DNA of 64,000 nucleotides from Burkholderiales bacterium 67-32. GTDB lineage: Bacteria; Pseudomonadota; Gammaproteobacteria; Burkholderiales; Burkholderiaceae_B. Within the stretch, counting starts at the first letter, position 1. The number at the start of each line of letters is the position of its first letter. The position numbers were made by a program, and so were the translations under genes. Positions 7,397 through 15,252 of the stretch are shown here, piece after piece. Under the pieces are notes generated by a model. The model was not told the DNA's origin and made no database searches. It worked only from the letters and a program-made list of their open reading frames with translations. The stretch lies in NCBI GenBank assembly GCA_001898625.1, contig MKUP01000033.1, positions 668,988 through 732,987 of the forward strand, read 5' to 3'.

Positions 7397-7422
7397 TGGT
7401 ACTATGATTCGATAAAATACCA
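7397..7422. promoter_or_regulatory. Inverted repeat in AT-rich divergent promoter
   Basis: TGGTA (7397-7401) and TACCA (7418-7422) face each other over 16 bp; extending the arms gives 7 of 9 matches. They lie 20-45 bp upstream of the amidohydrolase ATG, in a strongly AT-rich 120-bp gap. TGGT...ACCA half-sites are typical for FCD-type GntR proteins, so this is a candidate operator for the regulator at 6367-7302. Confidence 0.45.
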
Positions 7423-7441
7423 TTCAACAGGAAGACCAGGC

Positions 7442-8407
7442 ATGAACGGAACGCGCATGGACACCGGCACCGACCGGGTCTCGCTGGCGGCGGTCGAGGC
7501 ACCCACGGTGCCACCGCCCCAGGGGGCCTGCGATTGCCATGTCCATGTCTTTGCGCCCGCCCGCCACCCCTATGCGGCGGATCGCGCCTATACCCCGGGC
7601 ACGGCCGGGACCGGCGACCTGAGTGCCTTCCTGGCGCGGCTGGGCATGGCGCGCGTGGTGCTGGTGCAGCCCAGCGTCTATGCCTCGGACCATGCCGCGC
7701 TGCTGGAAGGCCTGCGCACGCTCGGGCCGGACCGGGCCCGCGGTGTCGCGGTGCTGGATGAATCCGCCGGCCGGCCGCTCGACCTGGCGGCCCTGCACGA
7801 GCAGGGCGTGCGGGGCGTGCGCCTGAACCTGGCGGTGCGAGGCCAGGACGACGGGCCGGATGCCGCCAGCCAGTTGCTGCGCGCCCGGGACCGGATCGCG
7901 CCGCTGGGATGGCACCTGCAACTGCATGCGGATATCGCCCGGGTGGCCGCCCTGGCCAGCACGCTGGCGGCGCTGGAAATTCCCGTGGTGCTGGATCATT
8001 TCGCCGGCTTGCGCGCCCATCCCGGCGCCGCGACCGCCGGGCCGGCCGACACCGTGGTGGCGCTGGCGCGCGCCCTGCCCCTGTACGTGAAGTTGTCGGC
8101 CCCCTATCGCGCCGCGCCGGACGGCGCACACCTGGACCAACTGGCGGCGTTCACCCGGCGCCTGGCCGACGCCGCTCCCGACCGCCTGCTGTGGGCGTCG
8201 GACTGGCCGCATACCGGCGGCCACGGCGTCCGGCAAGGCGGGCCCGACCGCATCGAACCGTTCCGGTCCGAGAACGCCGGCGCCGCGCTCGATCGCCTGC
8301 GCGGCTGGCTGCCGGACCCGGCCCACTGGCCCCGCATCCTGGTGGACAACCCCGCCCGGCTCTACGCATTCCCGGCGCCTGGCGCACCGGCCTCTTCGCT
8401 TTCCTAG
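7442..8407 (+). CDS. TIM-barrel amidohydrolase, 2-pyrone-4,6-dicarboxylate hydrolase (LigI)-like
   Basis: 321 residues. The metal-site HxH-type motif DCHVHVFAP is at about 31-39, followed by HPYAADRAYTP, LQLHADI, VLDHFAG and WASDWPH, the last being the conserved Asp/His near the C-terminus of COG3618 amidohydrolases. Relatives hydrolyse lactones such as 2-pyrone-4,6-dicarboxylate or galactarolactone, so a lactone intermediate of a dicarboxylic acid pathway is the likely substrate. First gene of an operon with a semialdehyde dehydrogenase, cupin, isopropylmalate-dehydrogenase-like enzyme and Bug protein. ATG 7457 is an alternative start. Confidence 0.87.
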   Translation: MNGTRMDTGTDRVSLAAVEAPTVPPPQGACDCHVHVFAPARHPYAADRAYTPGTAGTGDLSAFLARLGMARVVLVQPSVYASDHAALLEGLRTLGPDRARGVAVLDESAGRPLDLAALHEQGVRGVRLNLAVRGQDDGPDAASQLLRARDRIAPLGWHLQLHADIARVAALASTLAALEIPVVLDHFAGLRAHPGAATAGPADTVVALARALPLYVKLSAPYRAAPDGAHLDQLAAFTRRLADAAPDRLLWASDWPHTGGHGVRQGGPDRIEPFRSENAGAALDRLRGWLPDPAHWPRILVDNPARLYAFPAPGAPASSLS

Positions 8408-8419
8408 ACAGGACCCGAC

Positions 8420-9790
8420 ATGCTGATTTCCACCAACCCCGCCACCGGCGAGGCCATCGCCCAGTACCCGCTGCACGATCCGGCGCATGTCGATGCCGTG
8501 CTGGATGCCGCGGCGCGGGCCCAGGCGCGCTGGCGCACCCTGCCCATCGCGGCGCGCGCCGCGGGCATGCGCCGCGCCGGCGAACTGCTGCGCCAGCGCA
8601 AGGAGGCCTACGCGCGGCTGATCACGCTGGAGATGGGCAAGCCCCTGTCCGAGGCGCTGGCCGAGATCGAGAAATCCGCGTGGACCTGCGACCACTACGC
8701 GGACCATGCCGCGCGCCTGCTGGCCGACGAACCCGTGCCGGCCAACGGCAGCTATAGCGCCGTCACCTACGATCCGCTGGGCGTCGTGCTGGCGATCATG
8801 CCGTGGAACTATCCGTTCTGGCAGTTCGTGCGCTTCGCCGCGCCCACGCTGTGCGCCGGCAACGGCGCGGTGCTCAAGCACGCGGGCAACGTGCCGCAAT
8901 GCGCGCTGGCCCTGGAGGACCTGTTCCGCGACGCCATCGGCGTCCCCGGCCTGGTCGGCAACGTGTTCATCGAACCGGAGCGCGTCGCCGCGCTGATCGA
9001 CGATCCGCGCATCGCCGCCGTCACGCTGACCGGCTCGACCGCCGTCGGCAAGCTGGTGGCCGCGCAGGCCGGACGCGCCATGAAGAAGCAGGTACTGGAG
9101 CTGGGCGGCTCGGACCCCTTCATCGTGCTGGCCGATACCGACATCGAGCGCGCCGCCGCCGCGGCGGCCAAGGCGCGCTTCTCGAACACGGGCCAGAGCT
9201 GCATTTCCGCCAAGCGCTTCATCGTCGACGAACGCGTGGCCGACGAGTTCTCGGCCCGCTTGTGCGCCCATGCCGGCGCGCTGCTCATGGGCGATCCGCT
9301 GCAAACCGGCACCGGCCTGGGTCCCATGGCGCGCGCCAACCTGCGCACGGCGCTGCACGACCAGGTCGAACGCTCGCTGGCCCAGGGCGCCGAACTGAAG
9401 CTGGGTGGCCGCATGCCCGACGGCCCCGGATTCTTCTATCCGGCAACCGTCCTGGACCACGTCACGCCCACCATGGCCGCGGGCTGCGAGGAAACCTTCG
9501 GTCCCGTCGCCGCCGTCATGCGGGTGCGCGATACCGAGGCGGCCATCGCGCTGGCCAACGCGACCGAGTTCGGCCTGGGCGCGGCGCTGTGGACGGGAGA
9601 CGTGCAAGGCGCGCGCGAACTGGCCCGCGGCATCGAGGCGGGCGCGGTATTCGTCAACGGCATCGTCGCCTCGGACGCGCGGCTGCCGTTCGGCGGCATC
9701 AAGCAATCGGGCTATGGCCGCGAACTGGGCGCGGCCGGCATCCGCGAGTTCACCAACATCAAGACCTACTGGGTGGGCCCGGCCACCTGA
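8420..9790 (+). CDS. NAD(P)-dependent succinate-semialdehyde dehydrogenase, Sad/YneI-like
   Basis: 456 residues, normal for the short Sad/YneI type. Begins ISTNPATGEAIAQYPL; oxyanion Asn region IMPWNYPFWQF; coenzyme motif TLTGSTAVGK; catalytic Glu in LELGGSDPF; catalytic Cys in NTGQSCISAKR; C-terminal ASDARLPFGGIKQSGYGREL. The family oxidises succinate semialdehyde or similar omega-semialdehydes to the dicarboxylate. It is 12 bp downstream of the amidohydrolase, supporting a joint pathway; substrate specificity is not settled by sequence alone. Confidence 0.92.
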   Translation: MLISTNPATGEAIAQYPLHDPAHVDAVLDAAARAQARWRTLPIAARAAGMRRAGELLRQRKEAYARLITLEMGKPLSEALAEIEKSAWTCDHYADHAARLLADEPVPANGSYSAVTYDPLGVVLAIMPWNYPFWQFVRFAAPTLCAGNGAVLKHAGNVPQCALALEDLFRDAIGVPGLVGNVFIEPERVAALIDDPRIAAVTLTGSTAVGKLVAAQAGRAMKKQVLELGGSDPFIVLADTDIERAAAAAAKARFSNTGQSCISAKRFIVDERVADEFSARLCAHAGALLMGDPLQTGTGLGPMARANLRTALHDQVERSLAQGAELKLGGRMPDGPGFFYPATVLDHVTPTMAAGCEETFGPVAAVMRVRDTEAAIALANATEFGLGAALWTGDVQGARELARGIEAGAVFVNGIVASDARLPFGGIKQSGYGRELGAAGIREFTNIKTYWVGPAT

Positions 9791-9810
9791 ACCTCACCAG
9801 GACGACAACC

Positions 9811-10224
9811 ATGACCATCAAGACTCCCTCCGGCGCGGCCCTGCTCGCGCTGGACACCCTGCCCGCCTACGACCGCGGCGGCGGCGCCTCGACCACGCCG
9901 CTGGTGGGCCGCGCCGTCGGCTCGGACAGCTTCATCACCGGCTACACGAGCTTCGGCCCCGGCGCGCAGATCCCTTTCCACAGCCACAACTGCCAGGAAA
10001 GCGTGGTGCTGATCGAAGGCGAGGCCGTGCTCGACATCGACGGCCAGGAACACCGGCTCAAGCCGCTGGACGCGACCTTCATCCCGCCCAACGTGCCGCA
10101 CCGCTTCCGCAACCTCTCGGCCACCCAGCCCATGCGCATCCTGTGGATCTACGCGACGCTGGATGCCACCCGCACGCTGGCCGATTCGGGCGAAACCCGC
10201 CCGGTGTCGGCCGAACACCACTGA
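9811..10224 (+). CDS. Single-domain cupin protein
   Basis: 137 residues from ATG 9811; a longer upstream reading of this frame lies inside the dehydrogenase and is not real. One cupin barrel: motif 1 around FHSHNCQESVVLIEG (metal HxH and E) and motif 2 PPNVPHRFRN. Such small cupins serve as isomerases, dioxygenases or sugar-acid binding proteins; nothing here selects among them. Co-transcribed with the amidohydrolase and dehydrogenases. Confidence 0.85.
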   Translation: MTIKTPSGAALLALDTLPAYDRGGGASTTPLVGRAVGSDSFITGYTSFGPGAQIPFHSHNCQESVVLIEGEAVLDIDGQEHRLKPLDATFIPPNVPHRFRNLSATQPMRILWIYATLDATRTLADSGETRPVSAEHH

Positions 10225-10249
10225 TCCCCCCGCACAAGGCCACCTCATC

Positions 10250-11311
10250 ATGCGCTTCCTCGTACTTCCCGGCGACGGCATCGGCCCCGAGATCGTCGCC
10301 TCCGCCATCGACGTCCTCAGGCAGGCCGATCGCACCTACGGCCTGGACCTCGCCTTCGACTACGAAGACGTCGGCTTCGCCAGCCTGGAGAAACACGGCA
10401 CCACGCTGCGCGAGTCGGTGCTCGAACAGGCACGCGGCTACGACGGCATCATCCTGGGCACCCAGTCCCACGCCGACTATCCCGCGCCCGAGCAGGGCGG
10501 CCGCAACATCTCGGCCGCCTTCCGCTGCGATCTCGACCTCTACGCCAACGTGCGCCCCGCGCGCTCGCGGCCTTTCCTGGGCCGCGGCGCGCACGGCATG
10601 GACCTGGTCATCATGCGCGAAGCCACCGAGGGCTTCTATCCCGACCGCAACATGCACCAGGGCTGGGGCGAGATGATGCCTTCGCCGGACATGGCGATCT
10701 CGGTGCGCAAGATCACCGCCCATTGCAGCGAACGCATCGCGCGCCGCGCCTTCGAGCTGGCGCGCAAGCGGCGCGGGCGCGTCACCGCCATCCACAAGGC
10801 CAACAGCTTCCACATGACCGACGGCCTGTTCCTGCGCGAAGTGCGCAAGGTCGCGGCCGACTTCCCCGACGTCGTGCTGGACGACCTGCTGGTCGATGCC
10901 TCGACCGCCTACCTGGTGCGCGACCCCGCGCGCTTCGACGTCATCGTCGCCACCAATTTCTATGGCGACATCCTGTCCGACCTGGCCAGCGAACTGTCCG
11001 GCAGCCTGGGCCTGGCCGGATCCGTGATGGCCGGCGACACGCTCTGCTGCGCGCAGGCCCAGCACGGATCGGCGCCCGACATCCAGGGCCAGGACAAGGC
11101 CAACCCGACGTCGATGATCCTGTCGGTGGCCATGCTGCTGAACTGGCTGGGCGAGCATCGCGGCCAGCCGTCCTGCACCCGGGCCGGCGCCGCCATCGAC
11201 GCGGCCGTGGACGCCGTGCTGGCCGATCCCGCCACCCGCACGGCCGACCTGGGCGGCGCGCTGGGATGCCGCGCCTTCGGCGCCGCCGCCGCGAAACGGC
11301 TCGAACGTTGA
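10250..11311 (+). CDS. Isocitrate/isopropylmalate dehydrogenase family enzyme
   Basis: 353 residues from ATG 10250. Motifs: LPGDGIGPEI at the start, NVRPARSRPF, MREATEGFY, KANSFHMTDGLF (catalytic Lys region) and DASTAYLVRDPARFDVIVAT with NFYGDILSDLAS (metal-binding Asp). It is a beta-decarboxylating 2-hydroxyacid dehydrogenase. It lies in a catabolic operon, not a leucine operon, so a tartrate-, methyl-malate- or homoisocitrate-like substrate is more likely than isopropylmalate. Precedes the Bug gene at 11376. Confidence 0.9.
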   Translation: MRFLVLPGDGIGPEIVASAIDVLRQADRTYGLDLAFDYEDVGFASLEKHGTTLRESVLEQARGYDGIILGTQSHADYPAPEQGGRNISAAFRCDLDLYANVRPARSRPFLGRGAHGMDLVIMREATEGFYPDRNMHQGWGEMMPSPDMAISVRKITAHCSERIARRAFELARKRRGRVTAIHKANSFHMTDGLFLREVRKVAADFPDVVLDDLLVDASTAYLVRDPARFDVIVATNFYGDILSDLASELSGSLGLAGSVMAGDTLCCAQAQHGSAPDIQGQDKANPTSMILSVAMLLNWLGEHRGQPSCTRAGAAIDAAVDAVLADPATRTADLGGALGCRAFGAAAAKRLER

Positions 11312-11317
11312 TCCCGA

Positions 11318-11339
11318 CGGGGCGGCCCCGGCCGCCCCG
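11318..11339 (+). terminator. GC-rich intercistronic hairpin
   Basis: CGGGGCGGC (11318-11326) and GCCGCCCCG (11331-11339) form a perfect 9-bp stem with a 4-nt loop between the dehydrogenase-like gene and the Bug gene. There is no U-tract. It may be a partial terminator or mRNA stabiliser setting the ratio of binding protein to enzymes. Confidence 0.5.
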
Positions 11340-11375
11340 AACCTTGCCCGATTCCAAGAACACACAGGAGACACC

Positions 11376-12344
11376 ATGAAGATCGCATCGCTTTTCGCGG
11401 CGGCACTGACCGCTACCCTGGGCACCGCCACCGCGCCGGCCCAGGCCGCCTATCCCGACAAACCCGTCACGGTCATCGTGCCTTTCGCGCCGGGCGGGGG
11501 CAGCGACAACATCGCCCGCTATGTCGCCTCGCGTCTGTCCGAACGGACCGGCGGCACCTTCGTGATCGAGAACAAGCCCGGCGCCGGCACCAACATCGGC
11601 AACCAGCTCGCCGCACGCGCGCCGGCCGACGGTTATACGCTGCTGTTCGGCCAGGTCACGCTGTCCATCAATCCCTACCTGTACAAGGACCTGGGCTACG
11701 ACGTGAAGAAGAACTTCGCGCCGGTCGGCATGATCGCCACGTCGCCCACCGTGCTGATCGTGGCGGCCCAGTTCCCCGCGCGCACGCTGAAGGAAGCCAT
11801 CGACCTGATCCGTGGCAAGCCCGGCACCGTCAACTTCGGCTCCGGCGGAGCGGGAACCTCGGTGCACCTGTCGGGCGAACTGTTCAAGTCCCTGATCCAG
11901 GGCGACATGCAGCACGTTCCATACAAGGGCAGCAGCCCGGCCATGACCGACCTGATAGGCGGACGCCTGCAGATGATGTTCGATACCGCGCCGTCGGCAC
12001 TGCCCCAGATCAAGGGCCGCAAGGTCCGCGCGCTGGCGGTCACGGGCAAGTCGCGCCTGGTCGACCTGCCCGACGTCCCGACCTTCGCCGAGGCCGGCCT
12101 GCCGGCCTTCGACGCGCCCGCCTGGTACGGCATGCTGGCGCCGGCGGGGACCCCGGCCGGCGTGATCGCCACCCTGAACGAACAGATCAATGCGATCCTG
12201 GACGAAGCGGCCACCAAGCGGCGGATGCAGGAACTGGGGGTGGCGCCCAGCCCCGGCAAGCCCGAGGACATGGCGGCCTTCATGGACACCGAGAGCCGGC
12301 GGTGGCAGGCCACGGTGCAGTCGGCGAACGTCAGCCTGCAATAG
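11376..12344 (+). CDS. Bug-family tripartite tricarboxylate transporter substrate-binding protein
   Basis: 322 residues with a Sec signal (about 1-24, QAA|YPDKPV). Bug/TctC hallmarks: VIVPFAPGGGSDNIARYVA, VIENKPGAGTNIGN, APADGYTLLF, HVPYKGSSPAMTDLIGG and a C-terminal helical lobe. It should capture an organic anion in the periplasm for a TctAB-type transporter, none of which is encoded in this window. Good ribosome-binding site (AGGAGACACC). Last gene of the 7.4-12.3 kb operon; its ligand is probably the compound processed by the amidohydrolase. Confidence 0.93.
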   Translation: MKIASLFAAALTATLGTATAPAQAAYPDKPVTVIVPFAPGGGSDNIARYVASRLSERTGGTFVIENKPGAGTNIGNQLAARAPADGYTLLFGQVTLSINPYLYKDLGYDVKKNFAPVGMIATSPTVLIVAAQFPARTLKEAIDLIRGKPGTVNFGSGGAGTSVHLSGELFKSLIQGDMQHVPYKGSSPAMTDLIGGRLQMMFDTAPSALPQIKGRKVRALAVTGKSRLVDLPDVPTFAEAGLPAFDAPAWYGMLAPAGTPAGVIATLNEQINAILDEAATKRRMQELGVAPSPGKPEDMAAFMDTESRRWQATVQSANVSLQ

Positions 12345-12379
12345 GAGGACAATCAGGGCAGATTTGTTTTCCGCCGAAG

Positions 12380-12407
12380 GGAATACTGGACGGCCCGCCC
12401 CCGTATA
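12380..12407 (+). promoter_or_regulatory. ECF-type promoter for the 12.4-14.1 kb operon
   Basis: GGAATA (12380-12385) and CGTATA (12402-12407) are separated by 16 bp, the spacing and flavour of ECF sigma promoters. They lie 40-67 bp upstream of the secreted-protein ATG and upstream of the ECF sigma gene two cistrons later, so autoregulation is the natural reading. Confidence 0.5.
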
Positions 12408-12446
12408 CCGTTCAAACACCCTTCATCAACCACCAAGGAGCATCCC

Positions 12447-12833
12447 ATGGTAGCCAGGAAAACAACGCTTCTGCCCTCACTGCTGCTGGCGACGGCGGCC
12501 CTGTTCGGCTCGTCGGCGGCGCAGGCGGCCCCCGCCCAGGCGAAGGACGGCGTGCTCGCCGGCGGCAACGGCATGACGCTCTACGTGTTCGACAAGGACG
12601 TCGCCGGCAGCGGCAAGAGCGTGTGCAACGGCCCGTGCGCGACCAACTGGCCGCCGTTGATGGCAGCGGCCTCGGACAAGGCCGAGGGCGACTACACGGT
12701 CATCACCCGCGACGACGGCAAGGCCCAGTGGGCGTACAAGGGCAAGCCGCTGTACTTCTGGGCCAAGGACCAGAAGCCGGGCGACAAGACCGGCGACGGC
12801 GTCAACAGCATCTGGCACGCCGCCAAGCCCTGA
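12447..12833 (+). CDS. Secreted Yx4D-repeat protein (COG4315 type)
   Basis: 128 residues, Sec signal (about 1-27, AQA|AP), strong AAGGAG ribosome-binding site. The mature part has two copies of the secreted repeat: GMTLYVFDKDVAGSGKSVCN with CATNWPPL, and QWAYKGKPLYFWAKDQKPGD. The Yx(F/W)xxD signature and paired Cys are typical of this family of unknown function. It is the first gene of an operon with the sigma factor 7 bp downstream; this arrangement suggests an extracytoplasmic stress target. Confidence 0.88.
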   Translation: MVARKTTLLPSLLLATAALFGSSAAQAAPAQAKDGVLAGGNGMTLYVFDKDVAGSGKSVCNGPCATNWPPLMAAASDKAEGDYTVITRDDGKAQWAYKGKPLYFWAKDQKPGDKTGDGVNSIWHAAKP

Positions 12834-12840
12834 CCGGCCC

Positions 12841-13344
12841 ATGGACAGCCGCGCGGTCACCGCCCTGCTTCCGCGTCTGCGGCGCTATGCCCGCGCGCTG
12901 GCGGGCGATCGCGCGGCGGCCGACGATCTGGTGCAGGACACCCTGGAACGCGCCTGGGCGCGCCTGCACACGTGGCACACCGGGCGCGACCTGGGCGCGT
13001 GGCTGCTGTCCATCATGCACAACCTGCGCGTGGACCAGTTGCGGGGGCAGCGGTTGAGCACGGTGCCCTGGAACGAGACCCTGGACGATATGCCGTCGCG
13101 GCCCACACAGGCGGACGGCATCGAACTCGAGGACCTGGAAAACGCGCTCGCGCAGTTGCCGGAAGACCAGCGGGCGGTCCTGCTGCTGGTCGCGCTGGAA
13201 GGGATGCGCTACACGGAGGTCGCGGACACCCTGGGCATTCCTCTGGGCACCGTCATGTCCCGGCTGTCCCGGGGCCGGGAGCGCCTGCGGCTGATCCTGG
13301 ACGGACAGCCGCCCGCGGCCGGAACACTGCGGATGATCAAGTAA
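12841..13344 (+). CDS. ECF RNA polymerase sigma factor
   Basis: 167 residues. Region 2 (about 8-75): RRYARALAGDRAAADDLVQD, TLERAWARLHTWHTGRDLGA, WLLSIMHNLRVDQLR. Region 4 (about 100-150): LPEDQRAVLLLVALEGMRYT, EVADTLGIPLGTVMSRLSRG. No region 3, as expected for ECF factors. Its start is 7 bp after the secreted protein and its stop 4 bp before the anti-sigma gene. Likely transcribes its own operon from the promoter at 12380-12407. Confidence 0.95.
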   Translation: MDSRAVTALLPRLRRYARALAGDRAAADDLVQDTLERAWARLHTWHTGRDLGAWLLSIMHNLRVDQLRGQRLSTVPWNETLDDMPSRPTQADGIELEDLENALAQLPEDQRAVLLLVALEGMRYTEVADTLGIPLGTVMSRLSRGRERLRLILDGQPPAAGTLRMIK

Positions 13345-13348
13345 AACC

Positions 13349-14140
13349 ATGATGCCCATCACCGAAGCCGATCTGCATGCCTACGTCGATGGCGAGCTGT
13401 CGCCCGCGCGGCGGGCCGACGTGGAGGCCCATCTTGCCGGCCATCCGGACGCCGCCCTGCGCGTGCGGGCATGGCAGGAGCAGAAGCACGCTGTGCAACG
13501 CCTGTTCGAGCCAGTGCTGGACGAACCTATCCCGCCCGCGCTGGAAGCCGCGGCGGTTCCCCCCGGCGCCCGGCAACGCGGGTCGGCGCGGCCCGCCCTG
13601 CGCATCGCCGCCGGCGTCATGCTGGCCCTGCTGGGCGGCATGGCCGGCTGGTGGGGACATGGCCGCTACCAGGCCTCGGCCATCGCCGACGCGCGGCCGT
13701 CCTTGCCCCAGCAGGCCGCGATCGCCCATGCGGTCTACAGCCCGGACGTGCGCCGGCCGGTCGAGATCGGCGCGGACCAGGAGACCCAGCTCGTCACCTG
13801 GCTGTCGCGGCGGCTGGGCCAGGACGTGCGGGCGCCCAAGCTGGGCAGCCTGGGCTTTGAACTGGTCGGCGGACGCCTGCTGCCGGGCAGCGAAGGCCCC
13901 GTGGCTCAATTCATGTACCAGGACGCCGGCGGACAGCGCCTGACCCTGTATGTCAGCACCGAACGCGACGGCAATCCGGACACGGCCTTCCGCTTCGCGC
14001 GCGAAGGCGGCATCAACGTCTTCTACTGGATAGACGGGCCCTTCGGCTACGCCCTGTCGGCCGGGGTTTCCAAGGATGAACTGGCGCGGGTGGCCTCGGC
14101 CGTGTACGACCAGTTGGACAAGCGCCTGCCTCGCCACTAG
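13349..14140 (+). CDS. Membrane anti-sigma factor
   Basis: 263 residues. The N-terminal anti-sigma domain reads ITEADLHAYVDGELSPARRA, DVEAHLAGHPDA. The HxxxCxxC zinc ligands of ZAS proteins are absent (no Cys here), so it is a zinc-free ASD. One TM helix (about 91-108, AAGVMLALLGGMAGWW) leads to a periplasmic domain of about 150 residues. Tandem ATGs at 13349 and 13352. Encoded directly after the sigma factor it should sequester; release would need a periplasmic signal. Confidence 0.9.
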   Translation: MMPITEADLHAYVDGELSPARRADVEAHLAGHPDAALRVRAWQEQKHAVQRLFEPVLDEPIPPALEAAAVPPGARQRGSARPALRIAAGVMLALLGGMAGWWGHGRYQASAIADARPSLPQQAAIAHAVYSPDVRRPVEIGADQETQLVTWLSRRLGQDVRAPKLGSLGFELVGGRLLPGSEGPVAQFMYQDAGGQRLTLYVSTERDGNPDTAFRFAREGGINVFYWIDGPFGYALSAGVSKDELARVASAVYDQLDKRLPRH

Positions 14141-14192
14141 CCGTTGCATGGTCCCATCGATCGCGGGTTAACCCTAGATAGTGAGCGCGTTT

Positions 14193-14227
14193 TAACTGGT
14201 CTACTATCCGTACCAGCAGACCAGTTA
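14193..14227. promoter_or_regulatory. Perfect 10-bp inverted repeat, FadR/FCD-like operator
   Basis: TAACTGGTCT (14193-14202) and AGACCAGTTA (14218-14227) are exact reverse complements with a 15-bp spacer, 32 bp before the Bug ATG at 14259. The half-site contains the TGGT/ACCA core used by FadR-type GntR proteins, and such a regulator is encoded in this array at 16832. A related perfect palindrome sits inside the array at 18763-18776. Confidence 0.65.
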
Positions 14228-14258
14228 CTCGACCCTACCCGCAAGGACCACCCCGCTC

Positions 14259-15251
14259 ATGAGCCCCCGTCTTCCCCGTATTCCGCGCCGCCGGTCGCTG
14301 GCCGCCCTGGCCGCCGGCCTGCTGTTGGGCGCGGCCGGCACCGCCGCCGCCCAGGACTATCCGCGCCAGCCCATCAAGCTGCTGGTGCCGTCGGTGCCCG
14401 GCAGCGCGCCCGACGCCTTCGCCCGGATCCTGGCGGAACCCCTGTCCAGTGGGCTGGGGCAGAAGGTCGTGGTCGAGAACAAGCCCGGCGCGGGCGGGCT
14501 CATCGCCATGGAGACGCTGGCCAAGGCAGAGCCGAACGGCTACACGCTGGCGATCGCCCACGACGGCAACATGGCGATCAACACCATCGTCTACAAGCAA
14601 CTGCCCTACCGGCCCTTGCAGGATTTCACGCCGGTCTCGCTGCTGGGCTTCAACGAGTTCGTGCTGGCCGCCAATCCGTCGCTGAAGATCAAGACCTTCG
14701 CCGAATTCGTGGCCTACGCGCGCGGCAAGCAGGGCAAGGCCACGTACGGGTCGGCGGGCGTGGGTTCGCCCAACCACCTGTTCATGGAACAACTGATGCA
14801 GGCCGCCGGCATTCCGCTCTCGCACGTGCCCTACAAGGGCGGTCCGGCCGCGATGCAGGATCTCCTGGGCGGCCAGATCGACGTGATGCTGGTCGGGCTC
14901 TCGCCCGCCCTGCCGCACATCCAGGGCGGCAAGCTGGTGGCCGTGGCGGTGCCGCAGGCCGCGCGCTCGAAGATGCTGCCCGGCACGCCCACGGTGGGCG
15001 AGTCCATCCCGGGCTTCTCGACGCGCACGTGGTTCGGCCTGTACGGTCCGGCCGGACTGCCGGCGGCCGTGGTCGAGCGCCTGAACCGGGAACTGCGCCG
15101 CGTGCTGGCCGATCCGGCGGTGAAGGACCGCATCGCCGCGCAAGGCATGGTGGCCGAGGCCGGTTCGCCCGCCACGCTGGCGGCCATGACGGAAGAAGAC
15201 ATCCGCCGCTACCGCCAGTTGGCCGACGCGATCAAATTAGAAGCCAATTGA
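14259..15251 (+). CDS. Bug-family substrate-binding protein (sulfatase pair 1)
   Basis: 330 residues; a long basic N-region (RLPRIPRRRS) then hydrophobic signal ending TAAAQ|DYPRQP. Bug motifs: LLVPSVPGSAPDAFARILAE, VVENKPGAGGLIAME, HVPYKGGPAAMQDLLGG. The VPGSAPD loop differs from the common PGGxxD loop and recurs in the Bug proteins at 24200 and 48146 (GSAPD, GSGPD), suggesting related ligands. The gene ends one base before the sulfatase start, so both are surely co-expressed. The perfect dyad at 14193-14227 lies in its promoter. Confidence 0.94.
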   Translation: MSPRLPRIPRRRSLAALAAGLLLGAAGTAAAQDYPRQPIKLLVPSVPGSAPDAFARILAEPLSSGLGQKVVVENKPGAGGLIAMETLAKAEPNGYTLAIAHDGNMAINTIVYKQLPYRPLQDFTPVSLLGFNEFVLAANPSLKIKTFAEFVAYARGKQGKATYGSAGVGSPNHLFMEQLMQAAGIPLSHVPYKGGPAAMQDLLGGQIDVMLVGLSPALPHIQGGKLVAVAVPQAARSKMLPGTPTVGESIPGFSTRTWFGLYGPAGLPAAVVERLNRELRRVLADPAVKDRIAAQGMVAEAGSPATLAAMTEEDIRRYRQLADAIKLEAN

Positions 15252-15252
15252 G

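Noticed and set aside
7424..9706. A 760-codon minus-strand open frame opposite the amidohydrolase and aldehyde dehydrogenase
   Set aside because: Antisense shadow; composition dominated by Arg, Gly, Ala and Gln with no domain, while both plus-strand genes carry intact catalytic motifs.
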